Positions 26,664-34,632 of a stretch of 43,118 nucleotides of DNA are shown here, one piece after another; positions within the stretch are counted from its first letter, which is position 1, and every line of letters begins with the position of its first letter. A program made the position numbers and the translations under genes. This stretch comes from Candidatus Sumerlaeota bacterium. Its GTDB lineage: Bacteria > Sumerlaeota > Sumerlaeia > JADFCW01. The notes beneath the pieces were generated by a model. The model saw nothing but the letters and a program-made list of their open reading frames with translations. It was not told the origin of the DNA and did not search any database. The DNA is taken from positions 1-43,118 of the forward strand of contig JADFCW010000013.1 of NCBI GenBank assembly GCA_017161705.1. Reading direction: 5' to 3'.

Positions 26664-27788
26664 TTATTGCATTATCTCCAGCGCGCTATCCACGGGCACA
26701 TATGGCAGACCAAACAACTCCGCAACCGGCCGCAGCGTGACCTGTCCCAACACCATATTCACTCCCACGCGCAACGCCGGATCCGCCGCCACAGCCCCCC
26801 GCAGTCCCAGCCTGGCGATTTTCTGCACATAGGGAAAAGTAACGTTGGTCAACGCAAAGGTAGCCGTGCAGCCGACAGCCCCCGGCATGTTGGTCACGCA
26901 GTAGTGGACCACTCCGTCCACTTCGTACACGGGGTCGCCGTGCGAGGTCGGCCGCGAGGTTTCCAGGCACCCTCCCTGATCAATGCATACGTCCACGATC
27001 ACCGCCCCGCGTTTCATGGTTCGCAGCATTGCGTGCGTGATCAGCACCGGCGCCTTCGCCCCCGTCACCAGCACCGCACCGATCACCAGGTCGGCCTGCG
27101 GCAAAAGGCGGCGCAGATTCTCTTCGTTGCTCATCAGTGTCGCCACATTCGGCGGCATCACGTCGGCCAGATAGCGCAGACGGTCGAGGTTAACATCGAG
27201 GACAGTCACGCGTGCACCCAGACCGGCGGCCACCCGCGCCGCGCTCGCGCCCACCACGCCGCCGCCGACGATCAGCACTTCCGCCGGCGCCACCCCCGGC
27301 ACACCGCCCAGCAGAACGCCCCGCCCGTGCATCGGCTTCTCCAGATACTTAGCTCCCTCCTGTACGGCCATTCGGCCGGCGACTTCGCTCATCGGCGTCA
27401 GGCACGGCAGGCGTCCGTCGGCGGTCTGGATGGTTTCGTAGGCAATGCACACGGCGCCGGTTTGCAGGAGCGCGCGGGTCAATGTCTCCGAGGAAGCCAG
27501 ATGAAAATACGTCAGAAGCATCTGCCCCCGACGAATCAGCGAATACTCCGACGGCTGAGGTTCCTTGACCTTGACCACCAGATCGGCCTGCTTCCACACC
27601 GCATGTGCGTCGGGGGCGATTTCGGCTCCTGCGGTGCGATATTCGTCATCGGACAACCCACTGCCCTCGCCCGCGCGCGTTTCCACCACGACGCGATGGC
27701 CGTCGGCGGTCAGCAACCGCACTCCGCTCGGCACCATCCCCACGCGGTACTCATGTTCGCGGACCTCGCGAACCACGCCGATGATCAT
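26664..27788 (-). CDS. ald: Alanine dehydrogenase
   Basis: The 374-residue product starts at ATG 27788 ('MIIGVVREVREHEYRVGM'), which is standard for alanine dehydrogenase; the track's extra 61 residues are not real. The NAD-dependent enzyme interconverts L-alanine and pyruvate plus ammonia. Key residues sit where the family has them: Arg15, Lys75 in 'VVKVKEP', His96 in 'TYFHLAS'. The Rossmann motif 'VLIVGGGVVG' (GGGVVG 175-180) follows 'GGVPGVAPAE'. 'TNMPGAVGCTATFALTN' is the usual C-terminal block. It lies 29 nt downstream of the Tat-exported DUF362 gene, so the two are probably cotranscribed although one product is cytoplasmic. Confidence 0.96.
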   Translation of the reverse strand: MIIGVVREVREHEYRVGMVPSGVRLLTADGHRVVVETRAGEGSGLSDDEYRTAGAEIAPDAHAVWKQADLVVKVKEPQPSEYSLIRRGQMLLTYFHLASSETLTRALLQTGAVCIAYETIQTADGRLPCLTPMSEVAGRMAVQEGAKYLEKPMHGRGVLLGGVPGVAPAEVLIVGGGVVGASAARVAAGLGARVTVLDVNLDRLRYLADVMPPNVATLMSNEENLRRLLPQADLVIGAVLVTGAKAPVLITHAMLRTMKRGAVIVDVCIDQGGCLETSRPTSHGDPVYEVDGVVHYCVTNMPGAVGCTATFALTNVTFPYVQKIARLGLRGAVAADPALRVGVNMVLGQVTLRPVAELFGLPYVPVDSALEIMQ

Positions 27789-27817
27789 GCCCGGACACCC
27801 TTCGCCTGGCGACTTTC

Positions 27818-28915
27818 TCAACCCCACTCGTATTGCTTGGGCATGTTGCTGTGCAGCTTGTACGTGCGTTTGACGTTCTCGGGTTTCTCGCCCTGAATCT
27901 CGATCTTCGCCAGGTCGGCCTGACCCATTCCCGCCTGGGCGCAGAAATTGAGGTAGCCGACTTTCTTCCAATCAATGCCCATGACCTCGATGGCCACGCG
28001 GTCGGCTGCCAGAAAATCCGTGCTCGCAATAGCGATCCGGTGGTCCACAGGCGTGCCGCCGGTCGGGCCGTTGCCCTCCATGCCCTGGAAGCCGTCAATC
28101 AGCGCCAGATGCGGCCGCAGCTGCTCGGCCAGCTTGAACAAGTTGAAATTGACTCCCCGGATGGTGTTTCCGCCGTGCGTGATGGGCTTGTCGTTCCGCC
28201 CTTTCTTGTCCTTGCCCCAACCCGCGGTGGTATCTTTGATGACAGCGCCAACCAGAAGATTTTTCAAGGACAACGTGGCCACAACCCGGTCGTGGGTCTT
28301 CAGGCGCGCGGCTGAAATAATATAGGTGTCGGGGTCGAACACCATTTTGGTTGTGCGCGCCGGAACCACCCGGAATTTGTCGTCTATGCAATACATATAG
28401 GTGAACGGCTGCGTGTCGAAATCAATCAGCGGCACCTGGTATTTGCGTGCCAGTTCCTCATAGCCATAATTCTTGAATCCCTCGGTGGCGGGCGCGTTTG
28501 CCGACGACTCGCCGATCACGATCTCGCCCTTGAAAATCGGCCTGAGAAACTCGATGATGCCCTCGGCCACCGGCGCCTGGGTCGCGCACAAGGGAATCGC
28601 CGTGTGAACGAAGTTCGGTTTGATCAGCACGCGTTTCTTGCCTTCGAGCCCGCGCCGGATTTCCGGTTCGATCGCCTTCAGCGCCTCGATTGTGTTACGC
28701 CTCTGATCGTCGCCCTGAATCAGCGAAACGCGGCTGGTTGTTTGCAGCGCGTTAGACACGCCGGCCAGCTGGTTCAGCGACTCGCCGCCGACGGTCGCTG
28801 GCGCGTCGGCGGGAAAAGCGCTTCGGCCCGCGGTTGCCAGCGCCGCGCCGCCGCCCGCCGCAAACAGGCTGCGCAAGAAATCCCGCCGCGATCTCCACTC
28901 CCTTTGTTGCACCAT
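27818..28915 (-). CDS. Tat-exported DUF362 domain protein
   Basis: The 365-residue protein begins 'MVQQREWRSRRDFLRSLFAAGGGAALATAGRSA', a twin-arginine signal (SRRDFL at 9-14) with a hydrophobic region and an Ala-rich end. The body has the DUF362 signature: 'RVLIKPNFVHTAIPLCATQAPVAEGIIEFL', 'GEIVIGESSANAPATEGFKNYGYEELA', 'AARLKTHDRVVATLSLKNLLVGAVI', 'LIDGFQGMEGNGPTGGTPV'. The typical ferredoxin-like cysteine motif found in other DUF362 proteins is absent. An AGGAG ribosome-binding site precedes the ATG. Export of a folded protein suggests a cofactor, but the family has no established reaction. Confidence 0.88.
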   Translation of the reverse strand: MVQQREWRSRRDFLRSLFAAGGGAALATAGRSAFPADAPATVGGESLNQLAGVSNALQTTSRVSLIQGDDQRRNTIEALKAIEPEIRRGLEGKKRVLIKPNFVHTAIPLCATQAPVAEGIIEFLRPIFKGEIVIGESSANAPATEGFKNYGYEELARKYQVPLIDFDTQPFTYMYCIDDKFRVVPARTTKMVFDPDTYIISAARLKTHDRVVATLSLKNLLVGAVIKDTTAGWGKDKKGRNDKPITHGGNTIRGVNFNLFKLAEQLRPHLALIDGFQGMEGNGPTGGTPVDHRIAIASTDFLAADRVAIEVMGIDWKKVGYLNFCAQAGMGQADLAKIEIQGEKPENVKRTYKLHSNMPKQYEWG

Positions 28916-29224
28916 TGTCCCGATTCTCCTTTCGTATATAGCGTAATGAAAGTATCGGCAGGAAATGCGGCCAGTTCAAGAGCAATCTCATCGCTTGCTG
29001 CGTTCGGTTCGTTCCTGCGGACAAAATTTCGCGCAGAAGCGCCGGGCGGCAAAGTTTTTCGCTTGATTCCCCTAATCGCCCGTCCAGCATCTTCTCTCTG
29101 TTTGTTCATCGCTCCAGACCCACGCGGTGTTTCTTGCAGCGGTTGCTTTGGGCGAAAAGAACGTTGTGCAAGTTTTGAGCGGGCTGCGTGTCCGCCCCAC
29201 TTATTTCATAGAGGAGAACCATCC
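28916..29224. other. Divergent spacer between DUF362 and argC
   Basis: The 309 bases must carry both promoters. AAAGGAG serves the minus-strand gene and GAGGAGAACC serves argC. No clear -35/-10 pair, riboswitch or ARG-box-like palindrome stood out. The short ORFs across it are low-quality extensions. Confidence 0.4.
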
Positions 29225-30280
29225 GTGATTCGAGCCAAAATCATCGGGGCCGGCGGCTACGGCGGCGTCGGCGTTACGGAACTTCTTTTGCGTCATCCCA
29301 ATGTCAAAATTCTCGGCCTCTACGACATCGCCGATATCGGCAAGCCGTTCAGCGCTCTCTATCCGCACCTGGCCGGCTTCTGCGATCTGCCGATCCTCGA
29401 CGCCGCGCACGAGGCCGATTCCGAACCCGCCGACGTGGCCTTCCTCGCCACGCCCGACGGGGCCGGTCAGCAACTGGCCCCCGGTCTGGTGGCCCGCGGC
29501 ACACGCGTCGTGGACTACAGCGGCGATTTCCGGTTCAATACCCCCGCCGACTATCAGGAATACGCCACACGCATCGGTCGCAATCCGGTTCACGGAGCGC
29601 CAGAATTACTGGCCAAATCTGTTTATGGTCTGGCCGAGCTGCATCGCGCCGCCATTGCCGAAGCGCCTGTGGTTGGCAATCCCGGCTGCTTTGCCGTGAG
29701 CATCATCCTGGGCTTTGCTCCCGCCGTCAAAGCCGGCCTGGTGGCGCTCGACAGTCTCATCGCCGACTCGAAGACGGGCGTCTCGGGCGCCGGCAAGACA
29801 CCCCGCCCCAACTTCCATTATCCCGCACAATACGACAATATGTATGCCTACAAGATGACCGGCCATCAGCATGTCATCGAGATCGAGCAACAGCTGTCGC
29901 GCCTTGCCGGACAGCGCATCGCCCTGACCTTCACGCCGCAAGTCGTCCCTGTCTGCCGCGGCATTCTGTCGTGCTGTTACGGGACGCTGGTTCGCGACGT
30001 GTCGCTCGACGACGTCCGGCAAGTCTATCTCGACTTTTACCGCGGGGCAAAATTTGTCCGCGTCCTGCCCAAAGGAGCGGCCGGCCAAAATGCCGCCGTA
30101 CGCGGCTCCAACTTCTGCGACCTTTGGATCAATGTGGACCCGCGCACCCGCCGGATGGTCGTTATCTCCCACATTGACAACCTGATGAAAGGCCAGGCCG
30201 GCTCCGCCGTGCAGAACATGAACATCATGTTCGGCTTGGATGAAACGGCGGGATTGGACCGTCCGGGGATCTATCCGTAA
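29225..30280 (+). CDS. argC: N-acetyl-gamma-glutamyl-phosphate reductase
   Basis: The GTG at 29225 follows GAGGAGAACC, giving 351 residues; the track ORF begins much too early. ArgC reduces N-acetyl-glutamyl phosphate with NADPH in arginine biosynthesis. The N-terminal 'IIGAGGYGGVGVTELLLRHP' binds NADP. The catalytic Cys is Cys155 in 'VGNPGCFAVS', where many homologues read NPGCYPT. 'SKTGVSGAGKTPRPNFHYP' and 'TGHQHVIEIEQQLS' follow as in the family, with the catalytic His in the latter. No other arginine gene is adjacent. A related semialdehyde dehydrogenase such as LysY is an alternative, but the GVSGAG block fits ArgC. Confidence 0.93.
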   Translation: MIRAKIIGAGGYGGVGVTELLLRHPNVKILGLYDIADIGKPFSALYPHLAGFCDLPILDAAHEADSEPADVAFLATPDGAGQQLAPGLVARGTRVVDYSGDFRFNTPADYQEYATRIGRNPVHGAPELLAKSVYGLAELHRAAIAEAPVVGNPGCFAVSIILGFAPAVKAGLVALDSLIADSKTGVSGAGKTPRPNFHYPAQYDNMYAYKMTGHQHVIEIEQQLSRLAGQRIALTFTPQVVPVCRGILSCCYGTLVRDVSLDDVRQVYLDFYRGAKFVRVLPKGAAGQNAAVRGSNFCDLWINVDPRTRRMVVISHIDNLMKGQAGSAVQNMNIMFGLDETAGLDRPGIYP

Positions 30281-30491
30281 GTTTTTGCTGGGTGTTTTGC
30301 CTTCCCACGGACAGCCCTCGCATACAGGGTGAGCGCGGGTGCTATTGTCGTCTTTGGAGAGCTTCCCGGCAGAGGGCTGTTTTTCCTTATTTGACACGGC
30401 AACCTGTAGTTATTGCAGGATGTTGGAAGGCGGGGAATGCCTCGGCGGAGTTTTTTTCAATCGCCCAGTCCAACACATCGGGAGGTTTGTC

Positions 30492-31826
30492 ATGAGGATG
30501 AATCGCCGCAGTTTTCTGGCAAGCGGCATCGCGGGCGGTGCGGCCCTGGGGGCACCCGCTATTCTCGGTGCGCAAAAGAACAAGAAATACAAGACCGCCC
30601 TGATCGGCAGCGGCTGGTGGGGCATGAACATCCTCAACGAGGCTATCGCCGCGGGCGAGTCCGATGTCGTAGCCCTGTGCGATGTGGATGAGAACCAGCT
30701 CAATCCAGCAGCCGAATCGGTCGAGAAAAAAACAGGTTCGACGCCGCGGAAATACAAAGATTTCCGCGAGATGCTCCAAAAAGAAAAACCGGACATCTGC
30801 ATTGTCGCGACGCCCGACCACTGGCACCCTCTGGCGATGATCGAGGCAGTCAAAGCGGGTGCGCACGTTTACGTGGAAAAGCCGATCAGCCATACAATCC
30901 GCGAGGGGCGGGCAATGGTCAAGGCGGCGCGCGAGGCCGGCCGAGTCGTGCAAGTTGGAACGCACCGGCGGATTTCGCCGCACAACGTGTCGGGCCGCGA
31001 GTTCATCCGTTCAGGGAAGGTCGGCAAAATCGGGATGGTGCGCGCGTTTGTGCTGTATGCCGGCAGCGGTCCCGAAACGCCGCGCAAAAATGTCGAGCCG
31101 CCGAAAGGTCTGGATTGGGACATGTGGTGCGGTCCGGCGCCCGTACGGCCCTACAACGGACAGCCCGGCGGCATTCATCCGCGCGGCTTCCGACAGTATC
31201 TCGACTACGCCAATGGCACGCTCGGCGACTGGGGAATTCACTGGCTCGACCAGACTCGATGGATTCTGGACTTGAAATACCCCAAAACGATTTTCTCGGT
31301 CGGCGGCCGGCCCATCAAAGGCAAGCCCGTCCTGACCCAGGAAGAACAGACAACCGATGCGCCCGACCACCAGATCGCCGCGTTTCACTTCGACGACCTC
31401 GACGTGACATGGGAGCATCGTCAGTTTGGCGGCAACAACGCCGAGAAAGGCGAGTCGGTTGGCTGCTATTTTTACGGCGACAAGGGGACGTTCCACATGG
31501 GGTGGAAGAGCGGCTGGACATTCTATCCGTCCAATTCCAAGGAGGCGGTGATTGCGGAAAAGGCGCAATTGAATTCGCCCGACGACCAGAATATCAAAGA
31601 GCTATGGGCGGATTTTCTGCGCTGTATCAAGACCGGCGAGCGCCCCGTAAGCGACATCGAGGAAGGCCACCTTTCGACCACCATGAGTCTGCTTGGCATG
31701 CTCTCGATGAAACTCGGCCGCAGTGTCGTATGGGACGGCGAGAAGGAGGAAGTTCTCGGCGACCCGGAAGCCAACAAACTCCTTGAACGCCCCTACCGTG
31801 CCCCCTGGGTGTATCCGAAGGGATGA
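30492..31826 (+). CDS. Tat-exported Gfo/Idh/MocA-family oxidoreductase
   Basis: The 444-residue product starts at ATG 30492 after GGGAGG. The N-terminus 'MRMNRRSFLASGIAGGAALGAPAILGAQ' is a twin-arginine signal. The Rossmann domain 'TALIGSGWWGMNILNEAIAAG' binds NAD(P), and the conserved Lys is in VEKP (Lys130). The C-terminal substrate domain contains 'LDWDMWCGPAP', 'LDYANGTLGDWGIHWLDQTRW', a common pattern for the exported members of this family. These enzymes oxidise sugars or inositols with NAD(P); because the protein is exported folded, the cofactor must be bound before export. The substrate is unknown. The preceding spacer has no gene. Confidence 0.93.
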   Translation: MRMNRRSFLASGIAGGAALGAPAILGAQKNKKYKTALIGSGWWGMNILNEAIAAGESDVVALCDVDENQLNPAAESVEKKTGSTPRKYKDFREMLQKEKPDICIVATPDHWHPLAMIEAVKAGAHVYVEKPISHTIREGRAMVKAAREAGRVVQVGTHRRISPHNVSGREFIRSGKVGKIGMVRAFVLYAGSGPETPRKNVEPPKGLDWDMWCGPAPVRPYNGQPGGIHPRGFRQYLDYANGTLGDWGIHWLDQTRWILDLKYPKTIFSVGGRPIKGKPVLTQEEQTTDAPDHQIAAFHFDDLDVTWEHRQFGGNNAEKGESVGCYFYGDKGTFHMGWKSGWTFYPSNSKEAVIAEKAQLNSPDDQNIKELWADFLRCIKTGERPVSDIEEGHLSTTMSLLGMLSMKLGRSVVWDGEKEEVLGDPEANKLLERPYRAPWVYPKG

Positions 31827-31832
31827 GAGCGC

Positions 31833-31878
31833 TATAGGGGAGTCGGGGCGTGCAAGCGGTACGCCCCCATAACCTATA
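31833..31878 (+). other. Nested stem-loop between Gfo/Idh and sirtuin genes
   Basis: TATAGG (31833-31838) pairs with CCTATA (31873-31878); inside it GGGGCGT (31845-31851) pairs perfectly with ACGCCCC (31861-31867) around a 9-nt loop. It begins 7 nt after the upstream stop codon. No T-run follows, so it is not a typical terminator. It could be a transcript-end stabiliser or part of the sirtuin leader. Confidence 0.35.
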
Positions 31879-31991
31879 TTGGATTCGGCTGGCGGAAATT
31901 GCAGGCGCTGGGCGAAGTGTAAAACAATATAAACGCGCATGCAAAAGCAGAGGACGAAAACTCCAGCGCTGTCGCTCCACGCGAACAGAAA

Positions 31992-32729
31992 ATGAACGAT
32001 CAAGACAGTGTTGCTTGGGTTCGCGCGCGGCTGAAGCAGGCCCGTAAGGTTTTTGTTCTCACCGGCGCGGGTATCTCGGCCGAAAGCGGCATCCCTACCT
32101 TTCGCGGCCCCGAAGGCTATTGGAAAAACTACTCCCCGCAGCAGCTGGCTTCGCCCGAGGGCTTTGCCCGCGATCCAAAACTGGTCTGGGAATGGTACAA
32201 TCACCGGCGGCGTGTCATTGCCGGCTGCGAGCCGAACGCCGCCCACCGCGCTGTGGCCGAGATCGAGCGCCGCGCCGGCCAATTCCTTCTCTGCACGCAA
32301 AATGTGGACGGCCTGCATCAGCGCGCCGGCAGCCGGTGCGTGGTCGAAATCCATGGCTCGATCTGGCGCACGAGACCGGCCGCGGGCGGCGGCGCACCGT
32401 TCGAGGATCGAACAATCTACGACGAAGACCAGCTGCCGGTGCGTGCTCCCGATGGCGCGCTCCTGCGGCCCGACGTGGTCTGGTTCGGCGAGGCGCTGCC
32501 GGCCGACGCCTATGCGCGCGTGGATGCCTTTCTGACTTCCGGCCCTGTGGACGTCGCGTTTGTCATCGGCACCTCGGCCGTGTTCCCCTACATCGTCCGC
32601 TGGGCGGCGATCCCGCGGCATCAAGGGGCGCTGGTCGTTGAAATCAATCCCGCCCCGTCATTGCCGGAAAACATCGCCGCCGTGCGCTTCGCCGCTAAAG
32701 CCGGCGACATCCTGCCGCAGCTGCTCTAA
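31992..32729 (+). CDS. Sir2-family NAD-dependent protein deacylase lacking zinc cysteines
   Basis: The 245-residue protein has the sirtuin core: 'FVLTGAGISAESGIPTFRGP' (GAGIS 25-29), 'TQNVDGLHQRAG' (102-113), the catalytic His121 in 'EIHGSIWRTR', 'LLRPDVVWFGEALP', 'IGTSAVFPY' and 'EINPAPS'. It removes acyl groups from lysine using NAD. Tyr69 and Arg72 in 'EWYNHRRR' match the Tyr-x-x-Arg pair that in CobB and SIRT5 accepts succinyl and malonyl groups. The two CxxC pairs of the zinc site, expected between residues 129 and 157, are absent: the segment 'RPAAGGGAPFEDRTIYDED' and onward has no Cys. No strong ribosome-binding site precedes the ATG. nadB follows. Confidence 0.92.
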   Translation: MNDQDSVAWVRARLKQARKVFVLTGAGISAESGIPTFRGPEGYWKNYSPQQLASPEGFARDPKLVWEWYNHRRRVIAGCEPNAAHRAVAEIERRAGQFLLCTQNVDGLHQRAGSRCVVEIHGSIWRTRPAAGGGAPFEDRTIYDEDQLPVRAPDGALLRPDVVWFGEALPADAYARVDAFLTSGPVDVAFVIGTSAVFPYIVRWAAIPRHQGALVVEINPAPSLPENIAAVRFAAKAGDILPQLL

Positions 32730-32898
32730 GCGTCACGACTTTATCCAGGCTGTCTGCTCTGTTCATGCCCTCCCCTCCGTCCGTATCCTTCCTCCATCGG
32801 GACAAACCCATTGACAAATCAGAGCCGCCCGGCAAAGTTTCTGGTTGCTTTTTTGACACGCAGACAAACCAACACCCGCGCATCTAACGAGGTATCCA

Positions 32899-34452
32899 AT
32901 GATCATAGAAACGGACGTTCTTATCATTGGCGCCGGCATAGCCGGCTGCACAACCGCTTTGGCCCTCGCCGATCGGGGCCACAGCGTTCTGCTCACCTCG
33001 CGTGCCGACGATCTGTTCGATTGCGCCACCGCTCATGCTCAGGGAGGGATTATCTATCGCGGCGAGAACGACAGCCCCGACCTGCTGGTCAAAGACATTA
33101 TCGAGGCCTCGGCCGGCGTCTGCAACGAAGCGGCGGCACGCCAGCTGGCCGAGAAAGGCCCCCAACTGGTCGAACAAATTCTGATCAAAAACTTGGGCGT
33201 GCCGTTTTCGCGCGATCCGCAGGGAACCTTCGATATCACCGAGGAGGGCGCCCACAGCGTGCCGCGTATTCTCCATGCCGACGATCTCACGGGACGCGCC
33301 ATCGAGGAGCGGCTTCTGGCCGCCGTCCGCCGCCATCCGCAAATCCGGTTGCTCAACCGAACCACAGCCGTGGACCTGCTGACGCTGTCGCATCACTCGA
33401 AGCGCAAGACCGATGTCTATCGCCCCCCTACGTGTGTAGGCGCCTACCTGCTCAATCAGGAAGCCAATCGCGTGGACATCTGCTTTGCCCGCGAAACCGT
33501 CCTCGCTACGGGCGGCCTCGGGCAAATTTACCTCCATACATCCAACCCGCCCGGTGCGCGCGGCGACGGCATCGCCATGGCCTATCGGGCCGGAGCTCGC
33601 ATCATCAATCTCGAATATGTGCAATTTCACCCGACCACGCTCCATGTGGGCGACGCCAGCAATTTCCTGATTTCCGAAAGCGTGCGCGGCGAGGGAGGCA
33701 TCCTCGTGGATGCCGCCGGTCGGCCTTTTATGGAAAAATATCACCCGCGCGGATCGCTCGCCCCTCGCGATGTGGTCTCGCGGGCCATCCATGAGGAACT
33801 CCTCGCCCAGCATTCCCCGTGCGTCTATCTGGACATCCGCCACAAAGACCCCGGCTGGATTCGCGAGCGATTCCCCAACATCTACCGCCGCTGCATGGAA
33901 GCCGGCATTGACATGACCCGCGACCTGATCCCGGTGGTTCCCGCCGCCCACTACAGCTGCGGCGGAGTGGCCACCGACCTGCAGGGCCGCACCTCGATGG
34001 AACGGCTCTGGGCCGTCGGCGAAGTGGCGTGCACAGGGCTTCACGGCGCCAACCGTTTGGCGTCCACCTCGCTCCTGGAAGGGCTGGTCTGGGGACACGA
34101 GGCGGCGCACGCTATTGCCGCACGGTTGGCGGAGACCCGCTATGACTTCCCGGTTGTGGACGAATGGAAGTATGAAAAAGAAACTGCGGACCCGGCGCTC
34201 ATTCATCAAGACTGGATGACGATTCGCTATACGATGTGGAACTACGTCGGGCTGGTGCGCTCGCGGCGCCGCCTCATGCGTGCGCGGCGTATCTTGCGCG
34301 AACTGTACCTCGAAATCGAGGAATTCTACGCCCGCGCTACCCTGACCGATGCTATGGTCGGCCTGCGCAACGGCGTCCAGACTGCTTTGGCGGTTCTCTT
34401 CGCCGCCTGGGAAAACCGCGACAGTGTAGGCTGTCATTACCGGGTGGACTGA
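32899..34452 (+). CDS. nadB: L-aspartate oxidase
   Basis: The 517-residue flavoprotein catalyses the first step of NAD biosynthesis, aspartate to iminoaspartate. FAD binding is seen in 'DVLIIGAGIAGCTTALALA' and 'TAHAQGGIIYRG'. Further family blocks are 'RILHADDLTGRAIEERL', 'QFHPTTL', 'SESVRGEGGILVDAAG', 'APRDVVSRAIHEEL', 'PAAHYSCGGVATDLQGRTS' and 'LHGANRLASTSLLEGLVWG'. The C-terminal helical domain is present. 'VGEVACTG' separates it from fumarate reductase by context and length. A GAGG ribosome-binding site precedes the ATG. Two TTGACA hexamers lie upstream (32811 and 32853), neither with a good -10. Partner genes nadA and nadC are not in the window. Confidence 0.95.
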   Translation: MIIETDVLIIGAGIAGCTTALALADRGHSVLLTSRADDLFDCATAHAQGGIIYRGENDSPDLLVKDIIEASAGVCNEAAARQLAEKGPQLVEQILIKNLGVPFSRDPQGTFDITEEGAHSVPRILHADDLTGRAIEERLLAAVRRHPQIRLLNRTTAVDLLTLSHHSKRKTDVYRPPTCVGAYLLNQEANRVDICFARETVLATGGLGQIYLHTSNPPGARGDGIAMAYRAGARIINLEYVQFHPTTLHVGDASNFLISESVRGEGGILVDAAGRPFMEKYHPRGSLAPRDVVSRAIHEELLAQHSPCVYLDIRHKDPGWIRERFPNIYRRCMEAGIDMTRDLIPVVPAAHYSCGGVATDLQGRTSMERLWAVGEVACTGLHGANRLASTSLLEGLVWGHEAAHAIAARLAETRYDFPVVDEWKYEKETADPALIHQDWMTIRYTMWNYVGLVRSRRRLMRARRILRELYLEIEEFYARATLTDAMVGLRNGVQTALAVLFAAWENRDSVGCHYRVD

Positions 34453-34632
34453 GCGCGGCGGCGCGCGTTGAAAACACTGTCTCCGCCGCAAATCGTCTCG
34501 GCGCTGCGCCCTGCGCGCACAGACAAAGAGCCGCGCTTCCCCCATCGAGGCTGATTTTACAACCATGCCCATGAATCGAGTATGGAACACCCTCTCTTGT
34601 ATTTGAATCATAAACAACGGAAGGATGTTTCG

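Noticed and set aside
28604-29224. 207-residue N-terminal extension of argC
   Set aside because: It is antisense to the DUF362 gene and precedes the normal ArgC start with its own GAGGAG site.
32811-32858. Two TTGACA hexamers upstream of nadB as promoters
   Set aside because: At 16-18 nt spacing neither has a -10 matching more than about two consensus bases.
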